A DNA stretch of 5,028 bases, taken from the NCBI GenBank assembly GCA_015523645.1, contig WAJY01000133.1:1-5028 (forward strand), written 5' to 3'. The DNA is from Geoglobus sp. (lineage in GTDB: Archaea > Halobacteriota > Archaeoglobi > Archaeoglobales > Archaeoglobaceae). This document shows, in pieces, positions 1-5,028 of this stretch. The translations under genes and the position numbers were made by a program. The notes below the pieces were generated by a model that saw nothing but the letters and a program-made list of their open reading frames with translations, was not told the origin of the DNA and did no database searches. How positions within the stretch are numbered: position 1 is the first letter of the stretch; every line of letters starts with the position of its first letter.

Positions 1-341
1 ATGTGGTTTCCAAGCATCTTCATATTTATGCACTGATTGTCCATTCCGCTTCTGCAGTAGTAGCATTTCCCGCATGTGGACAATACTGGTAACAGCACCT
101 CATCTCCTTCTGAAAAGTCATCCACATTCCTTCCAACTTCAGCCACCTTTCCAGACACCTCATGTCCAAGTATCAGAGGTGGTTTTTTAACTGTTGGAAT
201 TCCTTCAATGTAGTGCAAATCTGTTGAACACACACCACACCCATCAACTCTAACAAGCAAGTCCTCCTCACCAATTTTAGGGGTTTCGACATCCTCTACC
301 CTTAGCGGTTCATGGGGTTTGTAGAATACTGCAGCCTTCAT
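1..341 (-). CDS. zinc-binding medium-chain alcohol dehydrogenase, N-terminal part (cut by left window edge)
   Basis: Seen: an open frame starts at the ATG at 341-339 and runs off the left edge after 113 complete codons. This is the GroES-like catalytic domain of the MDR/alcohol dehydrogenase family. The catalytic-zinc Cys is C38 in GCGVCSTDLH, with T40 in the usual proton-relay position. The GHE motif is at H60-E61. The structural-zinc set is C90, C93, C96 and C104, with the canonical C-x2-C-x2-C-x7-C spacing. Known: such enzymes oxidise alcohols or reduce carbonyls using NAD(P), bound by a Rossmann domain that here lies outside the window. The start is supported by GAGGTG at 353-348, six bases upstream, and by a BRE/TATA promoter behind it. 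It follows the methyltransferase gene on the same strand after 76 bases and is probably transcribed separately. The substrate cannot be told; acyl-CoA-linked or sugar/polyol dehydrogenases of the same superfamily are alternatives. Confidence 0.9.
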   Translation of the reverse strand, partial: MKAAVFYKPHEPLRVEDVETPKIGEEDLLVRVDGCGVCSTDLHYIEGIPTVKKPPLILGHEVSGKVAEVGRNVDDFSEGDEVLLPVLSTCGKCYYCRSGMDNQCINMKMLGNH

Positions 342-376
342 TCACAACACCTCGTGTTTTTTAAAATCTGAGATAG

Positions 377-392
377 CTATATAAGACTTTTG
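377..392 (-). promoter_or_regulatory. BRE/TATA promoter of the alcohol dehydrogenase gene
   Basis: On the minus strand the sequence reads CAAAAGTC followed directly by TTATATAG (TATA at 384-377). This is an A-rich BRE-like element abutting a good archaeal TATA box. The box centre predicts a transcript start near 354, giving a leader of about 13 bases that just includes the GAGGTG ribosome site at 353-348. Placement is by inspection only. Confidence 0.6.
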
Positions 393-417
393 AAGAAAAG
401 CTTGCAGAGAAAATTAA
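393..417 (-). terminator. possible U-rich archaeal terminator after the methyltransferase gene
   Basis: Immediately after the TAG stop at 418, the minus strand is pyrimidine-rich, with TTTTCTCT at 413-406 and CTTTTCTTC in the rest of the stretch. Archaeal RNA polymerase often terminates at T-rich tracts without a hairpin, and the next gene has its own promoter, so an operon end here is plausible. The T runs are only four long, so this is a weak call. Confidence 0.3.
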
Positions 418-1029
418 CTATCTCTTTATTCCCGAAGCTATAACCACAAGCTTTTTCCAGAAAGAATAAGGACCGGTTTCGATGTATCTTATGTCTTTAA
501 GCCCAGCCTTCTCCATCCAGAGGATCATTTGCTGGGTAGAAGGAAAGAGCATCATCATACTTGCAAAGGCTCTTGCAATTGCGTTTTCAGGCTTTCTTGG
601 AGCAAGAATCACAACCCTACCACCCTTTTTTGTAACCCTTACCATTTCCCGAATACCTTTCAGTGGATTTGGCCAGTATTCTATGCTTCCAGCAGAAATG
701 GTTGCATCAAAACTCTCATCCTTGAATGGAAGATTTTCCGCATCTCCCCTGATAAATTCAACATCAGGAAACTTTCTGACAGCCTTTACCATCTGTTCAG
801 GAGTTATGTCAACTGCAACCAACTTCCCAGCCCTTGAGACTATTTCCTCTGTTGTATATCCCGTTCCGCAGCCAACCTCAAGAACAACATCTCTCAATGA
901 AATTTTTGCCATATCAACAACAGCTTTTCTCATCTCAATTGAATAGAAAATTGGGTTGATGAGATCGTAGAACTTGGAAAAATACCTGTAAAAAATTCTT
1001 GCCCTCTTTTTGTCGTCAAGAAGCCCCAT
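418..1029 (-). CDS. class I SAM-dependent methyltransferase, VTE3/UbiE-like, probable quinone-ring methyltransferase
   Basis: Seen: 203 residues with a Rossmann-type methyltransferase core. Motif I is VLEVGCGTGYTT (49-60), the acidic ribose-binding residue is D74 in VAVDIT, and GDAENLPF (95-102) is the adenine-binding region. SAGSIEYWPNPLKGIRE (112-128) follows, then a KKGGRVVIL strand (134-142). The head FYDLINP (20-26) is typical of UbiE/MenG-type enzymes. From memory, the stretch SAGSIEYWP..GIRE and the later MLFP (160-163) closely resemble plant plastid VTE3, which methylates 2-methyl-6-phytyl/solanesyl-benzoquinol. Inference: it methylates an isoprenoid quinone ring, most likely the last step of menaquinone synthesis at the membrane. 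The ATG at 1029 is the first possible start, because an in-frame stop lies two codons upstream. There is no clear SD. It lies 8 bases after S6e, so translation is probably coupled. Another small-molecule methyltransferase role is not excluded. Confidence 0.85.
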   Translation of the reverse strand: MGLLDDKKRARIFYRYFSKFYDLINPIFYSIEMRKAVVDMAKISLRDVVLEVGCGTGYTTEEIVSRAGKLVAVDITPEQMVKAVRKFPDVEFIRGDAENLPFKDESFDATISAGSIEYWPNPLKGIREMVRVTKKGGRVVILAPRKPENAIARAFASMMMLFPSTQQMILWMEKAGLKDIRYIETGPYSFWKKLVVIASGIKR

Positions 1030-1037
1030 GATTCATC

Positions 1038-1427
1038 TTACTGACCCTGATTCTTAAAGTATTCCTCTAACGGAATTTTTCCGTGCTTCACAACCTTCAT
1101 GTTTATCTGCACGATATCCCTTGTTATAACCCTGCCCCTCACCATCTTTTTCTTCCTCACTCCCTTTTCCCTGGGTTTATAACCAACTCCTCCAGAGAGC
1201 AGGATCCTCCTTCTTACAGATCCCGGTATGTCCGGTCTTATTGGAAAGCCATCCTTATCGCTACCCCCTGTTATCTGGAGTTCATAGTCTGGAGGTAGTT
1301 CTACTATCGTGCCATTTATAAGCTCTCCAACCTCCTTGCCTATCAGCTTGTTTGCATGTGCCCCTGTTACAACTCTTTGATAGGCTTTTCCAGTTTTCGG
1401 GTCTGATATCACAACCTTAAACTCCAT
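1038..1427 (-). CDS. rps6e: 30S ribosomal protein S6e
   Basis: Seen: 129 residues, the usual length of archaeal S6e, lacking the long C-terminal phosphorylated tail of the eukaryotic protein. The family signature ITGGSDKDGFPI is at 52-63, followed by the conserved PGSVRRRILLSGGVGY (68-83) and a very basic stretch (PREKGVRKKK, 85-94) that contacts rRNA. Known: a small-subunit protein shared by archaea and eukaryotes. The start is fixed by GAGGTGAT, which begins inside the upstream aIF5B stop codon region (1441-1434) and ends 6 bases before the ATG at 1427. The gap to aIF5B is 11 bases. Re-initiation by ribosomes finishing aIF5B is likely. Confidence 0.97.
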   Translation of the reverse strand: MEFKVVISDPKTGKAYQRVVTGAHANKLIGKEVGELINGTIVELPPDYELQITGGSDKDGFPIRPDIPGSVRRRILLSGGVGYKPREKGVRKKKMVRGRVITRDIVQINMKVVKHGKIPLEEYFKNQGQ

Positions 1428-1438
1428 ATTTCATCACC

Positions 1439-3205
1439 TCACCTTCCCCAGAAGGGGTTTTCCCTCCTTTTAATTTCAAGAAACTCAACAAATGCCCTTT
1501 TGGCTTCCTCACTTAAAGCATCCATCAGCTCCTTTTCGATAACCCTGGCATGCTTTTCTGGAACATCCACATAAAGAATCTCATTTCCCTCAATCTGCCT
1601 ACCTACTGTAACTCCATCTATTGCTATAGCCAACTCCTCACCTTCCCTAGCAATTCCTATATTCTCCCCAGACTTCTGCATGCTTCTAATAAAACCAACC
1701 TGAGTTCCATCTGGCTTTATAAGCCTCTCATCCTTCTTTATTTCTCCAGCCAAAACCTTAACACCTATGACAGCGGGCTTGCTCCTTCTGAATATGAAGT
1801 CCTTCAAAAGCTGAATTTTTCCTGGCATTATTATCGACTCTATCCTTTGCCTCTCTCTCAGTCTCTTTTCCTCATCTCTCCACTGGATGAATGCATCGAT
1901 AAGGCTGTAGATTATTTTGTCTGTGAAAACTTTAACATCATACTTTGATATCTCCTCCTCCACACCTGATAGAGTTTTTACATTGAAGCCCACTATCACC
2001 CTGTTCAGCTCATCCTTGTTGGCATAAGCCTCAACAACGTCTTTTTTTGTTATGTCTCCAACATCAGCCTTTTTTATCGGAATTCCAAGTTCCCTGAACT
2101 CGTTTATTAAAGCTTCCAGAGATCCAAGTGTATCTGTCTTCAGTATTATTCCTTCTTCATCTGTTTTTATTGCTATTTCCATGTATTCTTTCTTGATTCT
2201 CTCTTCAAATCTCTTCACATCCTCCTTGCTCTCCACAGCTTCAAATTCACTTCCAGCAAGAACACCCTCTATGTCTGGGGCTGATATCTTGACACCGGCA
2301 GCGGCAGTAACCTCTTTAACGCTTTTGAATTTGCTCTCAAGTCTCATCTCCTTTACCGGGTTTGGTTTGTATATTGCTCGGACATGTGTAAGAATTACTC
2401 CATCCATTCCTCCAATGGCTATTTTATCTCCAACCTTCAGAGTTCCATCGTAGAGTATCGCATCGAATGTGAGTCCCAAGCCTCTCTCTTCCTTAACCTC
2501 AAGAACTGTTCCCCTTGCCTTTCCTTCTACATGCAAGCGAAGAGAACTCTCCAAATATCTCTGAGCCAGTCCTACAAGCAGCATGAGTAACTCCGGAATC
2601 CCCTCTCCTTTCAAGGCTGAAATTGGCACTATTGCAACATTCCTAGTGAAGTCCCTTATTCTGTCAAATCTCTCTGCTGAAAATCCTCTCTCGTAGAGCT
2701 CACCTATTAGCTCATAAATCTTGTTGTCGAGTCTTTTTCTTACAACATCCTCCTGCTGTGAGTAGCTTTTTGTAAATGGGGCATCTTCTATGCTCTGCCA
2801 GCCAGGTATCTTGTCTATCTTATTTGCTGCAATGATGAAGGGAGTTTTGAATGTTTTGAGAATCATTAGAGCCTCCTCTGTCTGTGGTTTGAATCCTTCA
2901 TTCACGTCAATTATCAGTATGGCTAGGTCAGCAAGGGCACCTCCTCTCCTTCTAAGATTTGTAAATGCTTTATGCCCTGGAGTGTCGATGAAAAGAAGAC
3001 CTGGAATAAAGACCTTTACATTCCATATCTCCTTGCATATCTCCTTTATCACAGGAAGAGGCACTTCTGTTGCTCCAATGTGCTGAGTAATACCTCCAGC
3101 CTCCCTAGCTGTAACATTGGTTTTTCTTATCCTGTCAAGTAGTGTTGTTTTTCCGTGATCAACGTGTCCCAGGACTGCTACAATCGGAGTTCTTAGGGCT
3201 TTCAT
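1439..3205 (-). CDS. infB: translation initiation factor aIF5B (archaeal IF-2), ribosomal subunit-joining GTPase
   Basis: Seen: 588 residues, typical for archaeal aIF5B, which lacks the long N-terminal extension of eukaryotic eIF5B. The GTPase motifs are complete: G1 GHVDHGKTT (13-21, K19), G2 GGITQHIGA with T40, G3 DTPGH (74-78, catalytic-type H78), G4 NKID (128-131) and G5 SALKG (196-200). A beta-barrel domain follows at about 230-330, a third domain at about 350-450, and a C-terminal domain ([18 protein letters not shown] onward, about 460-580) that in the family binds initiator tRNA and aIF1A. Known: it promotes joining of the large and small subunits at the end of initiation, using GTP. 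The start codon overlaps the ndk stop as ATGA (3205-3202), and the protein begins a few residues before the first G-domain strand, as in relatives. There is no intein interruption. It ends in the SD of S6e. Confidence 0.98.
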   Translation of the reverse strand: MKALRTPIVAVLGHVDHGKTTLLDRIRKTNVTAREAGGITQHIGATEVPLPVIKEICKEIWNVKVFIPGLLFIDTPGHKAFTNLRRRGGALADLAILIIDVNEGFKPQTEEALMILKTFKTPFIIAANKIDKIPGWQSIEDAPFTKSYSQQEDVVRKRLDNKIYELIGELYERGFSAERFDRIRDFTRNVAIVPISALKGEGIPELLMLLVGLAQRYLESSLRLHVEGKARGTVLEVKEERGLGLTFDAILYDGTLKVGDKIAIGGMDGVILTHVRAIYKPNPVKEMRLESKFKSVKEVTAAAGVKISAPDIEGVLAGSEFEAVESKEDVKRFEERIKKEYMEIAIKTDEEGIILKTDTLGSLEALINEFRELGIPIKKADVGDITKKDVVEAYANKDELNRVIVGFNVKTLSGVEEEISKYDVKVFTDKIIYSLIDAFIQWRDEEKRLRERQRIESIIMPGKIQLLKDFIFRRSKPAVIGVKVLAGEIKKDERLIKPDGTQVGFIRSMQKSGENIGIAREGEELAIAIDGVTVGRQIEGNEILYVDVPEKHARVIEKELMDALSEEAKRAFVEFLEIKRRENPFWGR

Positions 3206-3654
3206 TTCTCATAAACCCAGTCTTCATCAGCTTTTCTGTAGTCTATTATCTCTTCATCACTAAAAAATAGTTCAACCTCTCTTCTTGCCGATTCTGGCGA
3301 GTCTGATGCATGAACAATGTTCCTCCCAACATCCATCCCGTAGTCTCCCCTTATAGTGCCTGGATCCGCTTCGACGGGATTTGTCTTTCCAACCAAAGTC
3401 CTCACAACGCTGATTGCATTTTTACCCTCAACAACCATAGCCACAACTGGTCCTGAGGTTATGTAGGCTAGGAGAGATTCAAAGAATGGCTTTTCTCTAT
3501 GTTCAGCATAATGCTTTTCGCCAAGCTCTCTTGAGATCCACAGCATTTTCATTCCGACAATCTTCAAACCCTTCCTTTCAAGCCTGGATATAACCTCCCC
3601 TATGAGACCCCTCTGAACGCCGTCTGGTTTTACCATTACAAATGTTCTTTCCAT
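3202..3654 (-). CDS. ndk: nucleoside diphosphate kinase
   Basis: Seen: 150 residues from the ATG at 3654, the standard length for this enzyme. The N-terminal [19 protein letters not shown] holds the conserved Lys of the VKPDG motif. [12 protein letters not shown] (67-78, numbered from an upstream GTG at 3657) and NIVHASDS (113-120) follow, the latter with phospho-accepting H116. Known: it transfers the gamma phosphate from ATP to GDP and other NDPs through a phosphohistidine. The stop codon of L24e is followed directly by GTG then ATG. The GTG at 3657 would give 151 residues, but ATG is preferred because family members start MERT. The AGGGGG at 3669-3664, inside the L24e end, serves either start (6 or 9 bases away). 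The stop overlaps the aIF5B ATG. Its place beside a GTPase gene suggests GTP supply for translation, an inference from position. Confidence 0.98.
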   Translation of the reverse strand: MERTFVMVKPDGVQRGLIGEVISRLERKGLKIVGMKMLWISRELGEKHYAEHREKPFFESLLAYITSGPVVAMVVEGKNAISVVRTLVGKTNPVEADPGTIRGDYGMDVGRNIVHASDSPESARREVELFFSDEEIIDYRKADEDWVYEK

Positions 3655-3657
3655 CAC

Positions 3658-3846
3658 TCACTGCCCCCTAGCATAGAATTTCGTCCACTTGAGCTTTCTT
3701 GGATTTCTTTTAAGGACAACCATGTTCTTTTCGCACTTTCTGGAGCAAAAATGAAGGATCTTCCCATCCCTCCTCACAAGTATCTTGCCCGTTCCCGGCT
3801 CTATTTCTTTACCGCAGAATGAACACGTTCTCTTCTCTATAGCCAT
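3658..3846 (-). CDS. rpl24e: 50S ribosomal protein L24e (zinc-finger type)
   Basis: Seen: 62 residues. A four-cysteine zinc-binding set is formed by C8-x2-C11 and C34-x3-C38, surrounding the [22 protein letters not shown] region typical of L24e and its TRASH-like fold. The C-terminus is basic ([18 protein letters not shown]), suited to rRNA contact. Known: a large-subunit protein of archaea and eukaryotes near the intersubunit face. All four zinc ligands are present, so this is the metal-binding form. The start is supported by GAGGTGA overlapping the S28e stop, with only 4 bases between the genes. The stop codon abuts the possible ndk start codons. Confidence 0.97.
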   Translation of the reverse strand: MAIEKRTCSFCGKEIEPGTGKILVRRDGKILHFCSRKCEKNMVVLKRNPRKLKWTKFYARGQ

Positions 3847-3850
3847 TGAA

Positions 3851-4066
3851 TCACCTCACAGCAAGTTTCTTTGCCTCTCTTGCAGTCTCCTTGATCATGA
3901 GCACATCTCCAACCCTGACAGGACCAAAAACGTTTCTTGTGATTATCCTACCCTTGTTCTCCCCTCCAAGAATTCTCACCTTTACTTGCGTAGCCTCGCC
4001 ATGCATTCCTGTTCTTCCAACAATCTCTACAACCTCAGCTGGTTGGATGTCTTCTTCCTCAGCCAT
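3851..4066 (-). CDS. rps28e: 30S ribosomal protein S28e
   Basis: Seen: 71 residues, the normal size, forming an OB-fold-type small-subunit protein. The C-terminal family signature is present as ETAREAKKL (60-68), preceded by [13 protein letters not shown] (44-56). The conserved [17 protein letters not shown] segment spans 17-33. The N-terminus is acidic (MAEEED). Known: S28e sits on the small-subunit platform near the mRNA exit in archaea and eukaryotes. AGGTGAT at 4078-4072, 5 bases before the ATG, defines the start. The gap from L7Ae is 15 bases, and L24e follows after 4 bases. Confidence 0.97.
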   Translation of the reverse strand: MAEEEDIQPAEVVEIVGRTGMHGEATQVKVRILGGENKGRIITRNVFGPVRVGDVLMIKETAREAKKLAVR

Positions 4067-4081
4067 GACAGATCACCTAAT

Positions 4082-4444
4082 CTACTTTTTCAACCCGTTG
4101 ACCTTTGATACAACATCTTCAAGTTCTTTCTTTGCCTCTCCCTCATTCAGTATTGCAGCTGCGGCGCATGAAACCTGAATTCCTGCAGCCTGTCCAAGTT
4201 CTTCCTTGCTCTTCACATAAACGTATGGTATGTTTTTCTCCTCACAGAGAAGCGGGAGATGTGCAACTATCTCAGGAGGATCAACGTTCATGGCTATGTA
4301 AACGAGTTTTGCCAAGCCTCTCTCCACTGACTTAGTAGTCTCATTTGTTCCCTTCTTTATCTTTCCTGTTTCCCTTGCCTTCTGAAGCAATATCAGGGCT
4401 TCGTTCTGCAAATCCTCAGGAACATCAAATCTGACATATACCAT
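4082..4444 (-). CDS. rpl7ae: 50S ribosomal protein L7Ae, kink-turn RNA-binding protein
   Basis: Seen: 120 residues matching L7Ae throughout. The RNA-contact segment [14 protein letters not shown] (30-43) is intact, as is the family stretch [16 protein letters not shown] with the following [11 protein letters not shown]. Known: besides its place in the large subunit, archaeal L7Ae binds kink-turns in box C/D and H/ACA guide RNAs and in RNase P, so it serves translation, rRNA modification and tRNA processing. In some archaea it also represses its own mRNA through a leader kink-turn. It is the first gene of the unit and carries the strongest ribosome site in the window (AGGAGGTG at 4459-4452). 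The start at 4444 gives the usual N-terminus ([16 protein letters not shown]). From memory it is very similar to the Archaeoglobus fulgidus protein, which supports the taxonomic guess. Confidence 0.98.
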   Translation of the reverse strand: MVYVRFDVPEDLQNEALILLQKARETGKIKKGTNETTKSVERGLAKLVYIAMNVDPPEIVAHLPLLCEEKNIPYVYVKSKEELGQAAGIQVSCAAAAILNEGEAKKELEDVVSKVNGLKK

Positions 4445-4451
4445 TTCAAGC

Positions 4452-4460
4452 CACCTCCTT
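4452..4460 (-). promoter_or_regulatory. strong ribosome-binding site of L7Ae
   Basis: AAGGAGGTG on the minus strand ends 7 bases before the ATG at 4444. It is nearly a full complement of the archaeal 16S rRNA tail and the longest SD match in the window, as expected for the first gene of a highly expressed ribosomal operon. Confidence 0.8.
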
Positions 4461-4472
4461 CACATTCTGCTC

Positions 4473-4507
4473 ATCATTCATCGGCTCTCAGCCTTTTACC
4501 GAATGAT
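4473..4507 (-). repeat. bulged inverted repeat / hairpin in the predicted L7Ae leader
   Basis: Read on the minus strand, ATCAT (4507-4503) pairs with ATGAT (4477-4473), and TCGG (4502-4499) pairs with CCGA (4484-4481). A three-base bulge, TGA (4480-4478), lies on the 3' side, and the 14-base loop is 4498-4485. All nine pairs are Watson-Crick. If transcription starts near 4515, as the BRE/TATA suggests, the hairpin begins about 8 bases into the mRNA and ends 13 bases before the ribosome site. It could be an RNA control element for L7Ae or a DNA operator in the divergent region. A shorter competing hairpin, GGCT(4493-4490)/AGCC(4486-4483), lies in the loop. Confidence 0.5.
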
Positions 4508-4537
4508 TTTAAATCTTTCTGCATTTCAGTGTGTGGG

Positions 4538-4546
4538 TTTATAAAG
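4538..4546 (+). promoter_or_regulatory. candidate TATA box of the rightward MTHFSD-like gene
   Basis: TTTATAAAG on the plus strand, with a predicted start near 4568 and a leader of roughly 20-35 bases. The same palindromic TTTATAAA also reads as TATA on the minus strand. The plus-strand flank GTGTGGG is a poor BRE, so the alternative TTTTAAAT at 4507-4514, preceded by the better CCGAATGA, could be used instead. Confidence 0.4.
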
Positions 4547-4553
4547 ACTTTGG
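4538..4553 (-). promoter_or_regulatory. BRE/TATA promoter of the L7Ae-led operon
   Basis: The minus strand reads CCAAAGTC (4553-4546, BRE-like) followed directly by TTTATAAA (4545-4538). The element is close in form to the alcohol dehydrogenase promoter in this window. It predicts a start near 4515 and a leader of about 70 bases. An alternative TATA on the same strand, ATTTAAAAT at 4514-4506, would give a leader of about 40 bases lacking most of the hairpin. Confidence 0.55.
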
Positions 4554-4583
4554 ACAATCTGGCTTGATAGCCATGTTTCGCAA

Positions 4584-4590
4584 GAGGTGA
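4584..4590 (+). promoter_or_regulatory. ribosome-binding site that helps choose the start of the rightward gene
   Basis: GAGGTGA overlaps the in-frame ATG at 4590 by one base and lies 11 bases before the in-frame ATG at 4602. An SD touching its own start codon is not usable in the normal way, so the spacing favours 4602, though 11 bases is slightly long. A leaderless-type or unusual start at 4590 cannot be ruled out. Confidence 0.55.
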
Positions 4591-4601
4591 TGGGTATTTC
4601 C

Positions 4602-5028
4602 ATGAAAAAAGATTACAAAACTGTCAGGGATGAGAAGAAAAGGATTAGAAAGCTGATATGGGACAGGATGGTTGAGAGAGGTGTGGCAAAATTTCCTCTA
4701 CCACCTCACAACAGGATACCGAACTTCGAAAATTCAAGGAAATGTTCCTTTCATCTTGAAAGACTGAAGGAGTGGAGGGAGGCTGAGGTTGTGAAGGTAA
4801 ATCCAGACAGTCCGCAGAAAAGCATAAGGATTAAGGCTTTGAAGGATGGAAAAACTCTAGTGGTGCCAACTCCAAGGCTAAGAGAGGGTTTCTTGATGAT
4901 AGAGCCGGAAAATGTTAAGCCGTCTCTATTTTCAGAGGCTGTAACTATAAGAGGCTCATTTAAGTTCGGAAAAAGACTTGGAAGTGTTAGGGAGCTTGAG
5001 AAAATTGGTAGAATAGATTTTATAGTTG
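4602..5028 (+). CDS. 5-formyltetrahydrofolate cyclo-ligase-like protein, MTHFSD subtype, N-terminal part (cut by right window edge)
   Basis: Seen: an open frame from the ATG at 4602 to the right edge, 142 complete codons. It holds a basic N-terminal helix (KKRIRKLIWDRMVERG, 12-27), then FPLPPHNRIPNF (31-42), VNPDSPQKSIR (66-76) and LVVPTPRLREG (86-96). From memory these match the first half of human MTHFSD and related archaeal proteins in the 5-formyl-THF cyclo-ligase superfamily (COG0212). Known: true cyclo-ligases use ATP to turn 5-formyl-THF into 5,10-methenyl-THF; the MTHFSD branch has no settled reaction that I know of. Archaeoglobales use tetrahydromethanopterin for most one-carbon chemistry, so a folate role should not be assumed. 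The glycine-rich nucleotide and substrate loop of the family would fall beyond the window. An in-frame ATG at 4590 would add four residues. It is divergently transcribed from L7Ae. Confidence 0.85.
   Translation, partial: MKKDYKTVRDEKKRIRKLIWDRMVERGVAKFPLPPHNRIPNFENSRKCSFHLERLKEWREAEVVKVNPDSPQKSIRIKALKDGKTLVVPTPRLREGFLMIEPENVKPSLFSEAVTIRGSFKFGKRLGSVRELEKIGRIDFIV

Noticed and set aside
482..946. Plus-strand open frames opposite the methyltransferase (482-946 and 529-837)
   Set aside because: They lie antisense to a well-supported gene, resemble no family I know, and have no ribosome site. They are shadows of the real coding frame, like the other plus-strand frames at 1083-2590, 2790-3086 and 3785-4335.
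1439..3205. Possible intein in the aIF5B GTPase domain, as seen in some archaea
   Set aside because: All G motifs are contiguous at normal spacing and the protein is of ordinary length.
4471..4491. A canonical kink-turn or k-loop formed by CTGA and ATGATGA before L7Ae
   Set aside because: Beyond the single C4491-G4472 pair, the flanking bases (g-a, g-g) do not form the required second stem. Other registers tried by hand gave no tandem sheared G-A pairs with two helices. Kept only as a motif-level observation.
4590..4592. ATG at 4590 as the start of the MTHFSD-like gene
   Set aside because: The only SD (GAGGTGA, 4584-4590) overlaps it, leaving no spacer. The next in-frame ATG at 4602 fits better. 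Not fully excluded.
4445..4601. A small RNA or tRNA gene in the divergent region
   Set aside because: No cloverleaf, no tRNA-type A or B box pairing, and the space is already explained by promoters, leader and ribosome sites.

Overview
The window is archaeal, most likely from the euryarchaeal order Archaeoglobales. It carries archaeal/eukaryote-type ribosomal proteins (L7Ae, S28e, L24e, S6e) and an aIF5B-type initiation factor. Shine-Dalgarno sites of the GAGGTGAT type fit an archaeal 16S rRNA tail, and promoters look like BRE/TATA rather than -35/-10. The L7Ae protein, as I recall the family, is very close to that of Archaeoglobus fulgidus. The order-level call is an inference from memory, not from a search.

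Layout. (1) Bases 1-341, minus strand: the N-terminal part of a zinc-binding medium-chain alcohol dehydrogenase, with its own SD and BRE/TATA promoter in the 76-base gap after the preceding gene. (2) Bases 418-4444, minus strand: one compact transcription unit read right to left, L7Ae - S28e - L24e - Ndk - aIF5B - S6e - SAM-dependent methyltransferase. Intergenic distances are 15, 4, about 0-3, -4 (ATGA overlap), 11 and 8 bases, so translational coupling is likely through most of it. (3) Bases 4445-4601: a divergent control region with near-palindromic TATA elements and a 9-bp bulged inverted repeat lying in the predicted L7Ae mRNA leader. (4) Base 4602 (or 4590) to the right edge, plus strand: the start of a 5-formyltetrahydrofolate cyclo-ligase-like protein of the MTHFSD subtype. 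No gene-free stretch exceeds 300 bases. No tRNA, rRNA, CRISPR array, insertion sequence or broken gene was seen.

How it fits together. The central block is translation machinery: three small ribosomal proteins, NDP kinase (which regenerates GTP), the GTPase that joins ribosomal subunits, and S6e. The last gene of the unit is a methyltransferase resembling the plant plastid quinone-ring methyltransferase VTE3, and so probably serves menaquinone synthesis. It appears to be carried on the translation operon. The two edge genes are metabolic and separately promoted.

The window is mainly a conserved housekeeping locus. The points most worth a second look are the VTE3-like methyltransferase, the MTHFSD-like protein, and the structured leader in front of L7Ae, an RNA-binding protein known to regulate its own mRNA in other archaea.
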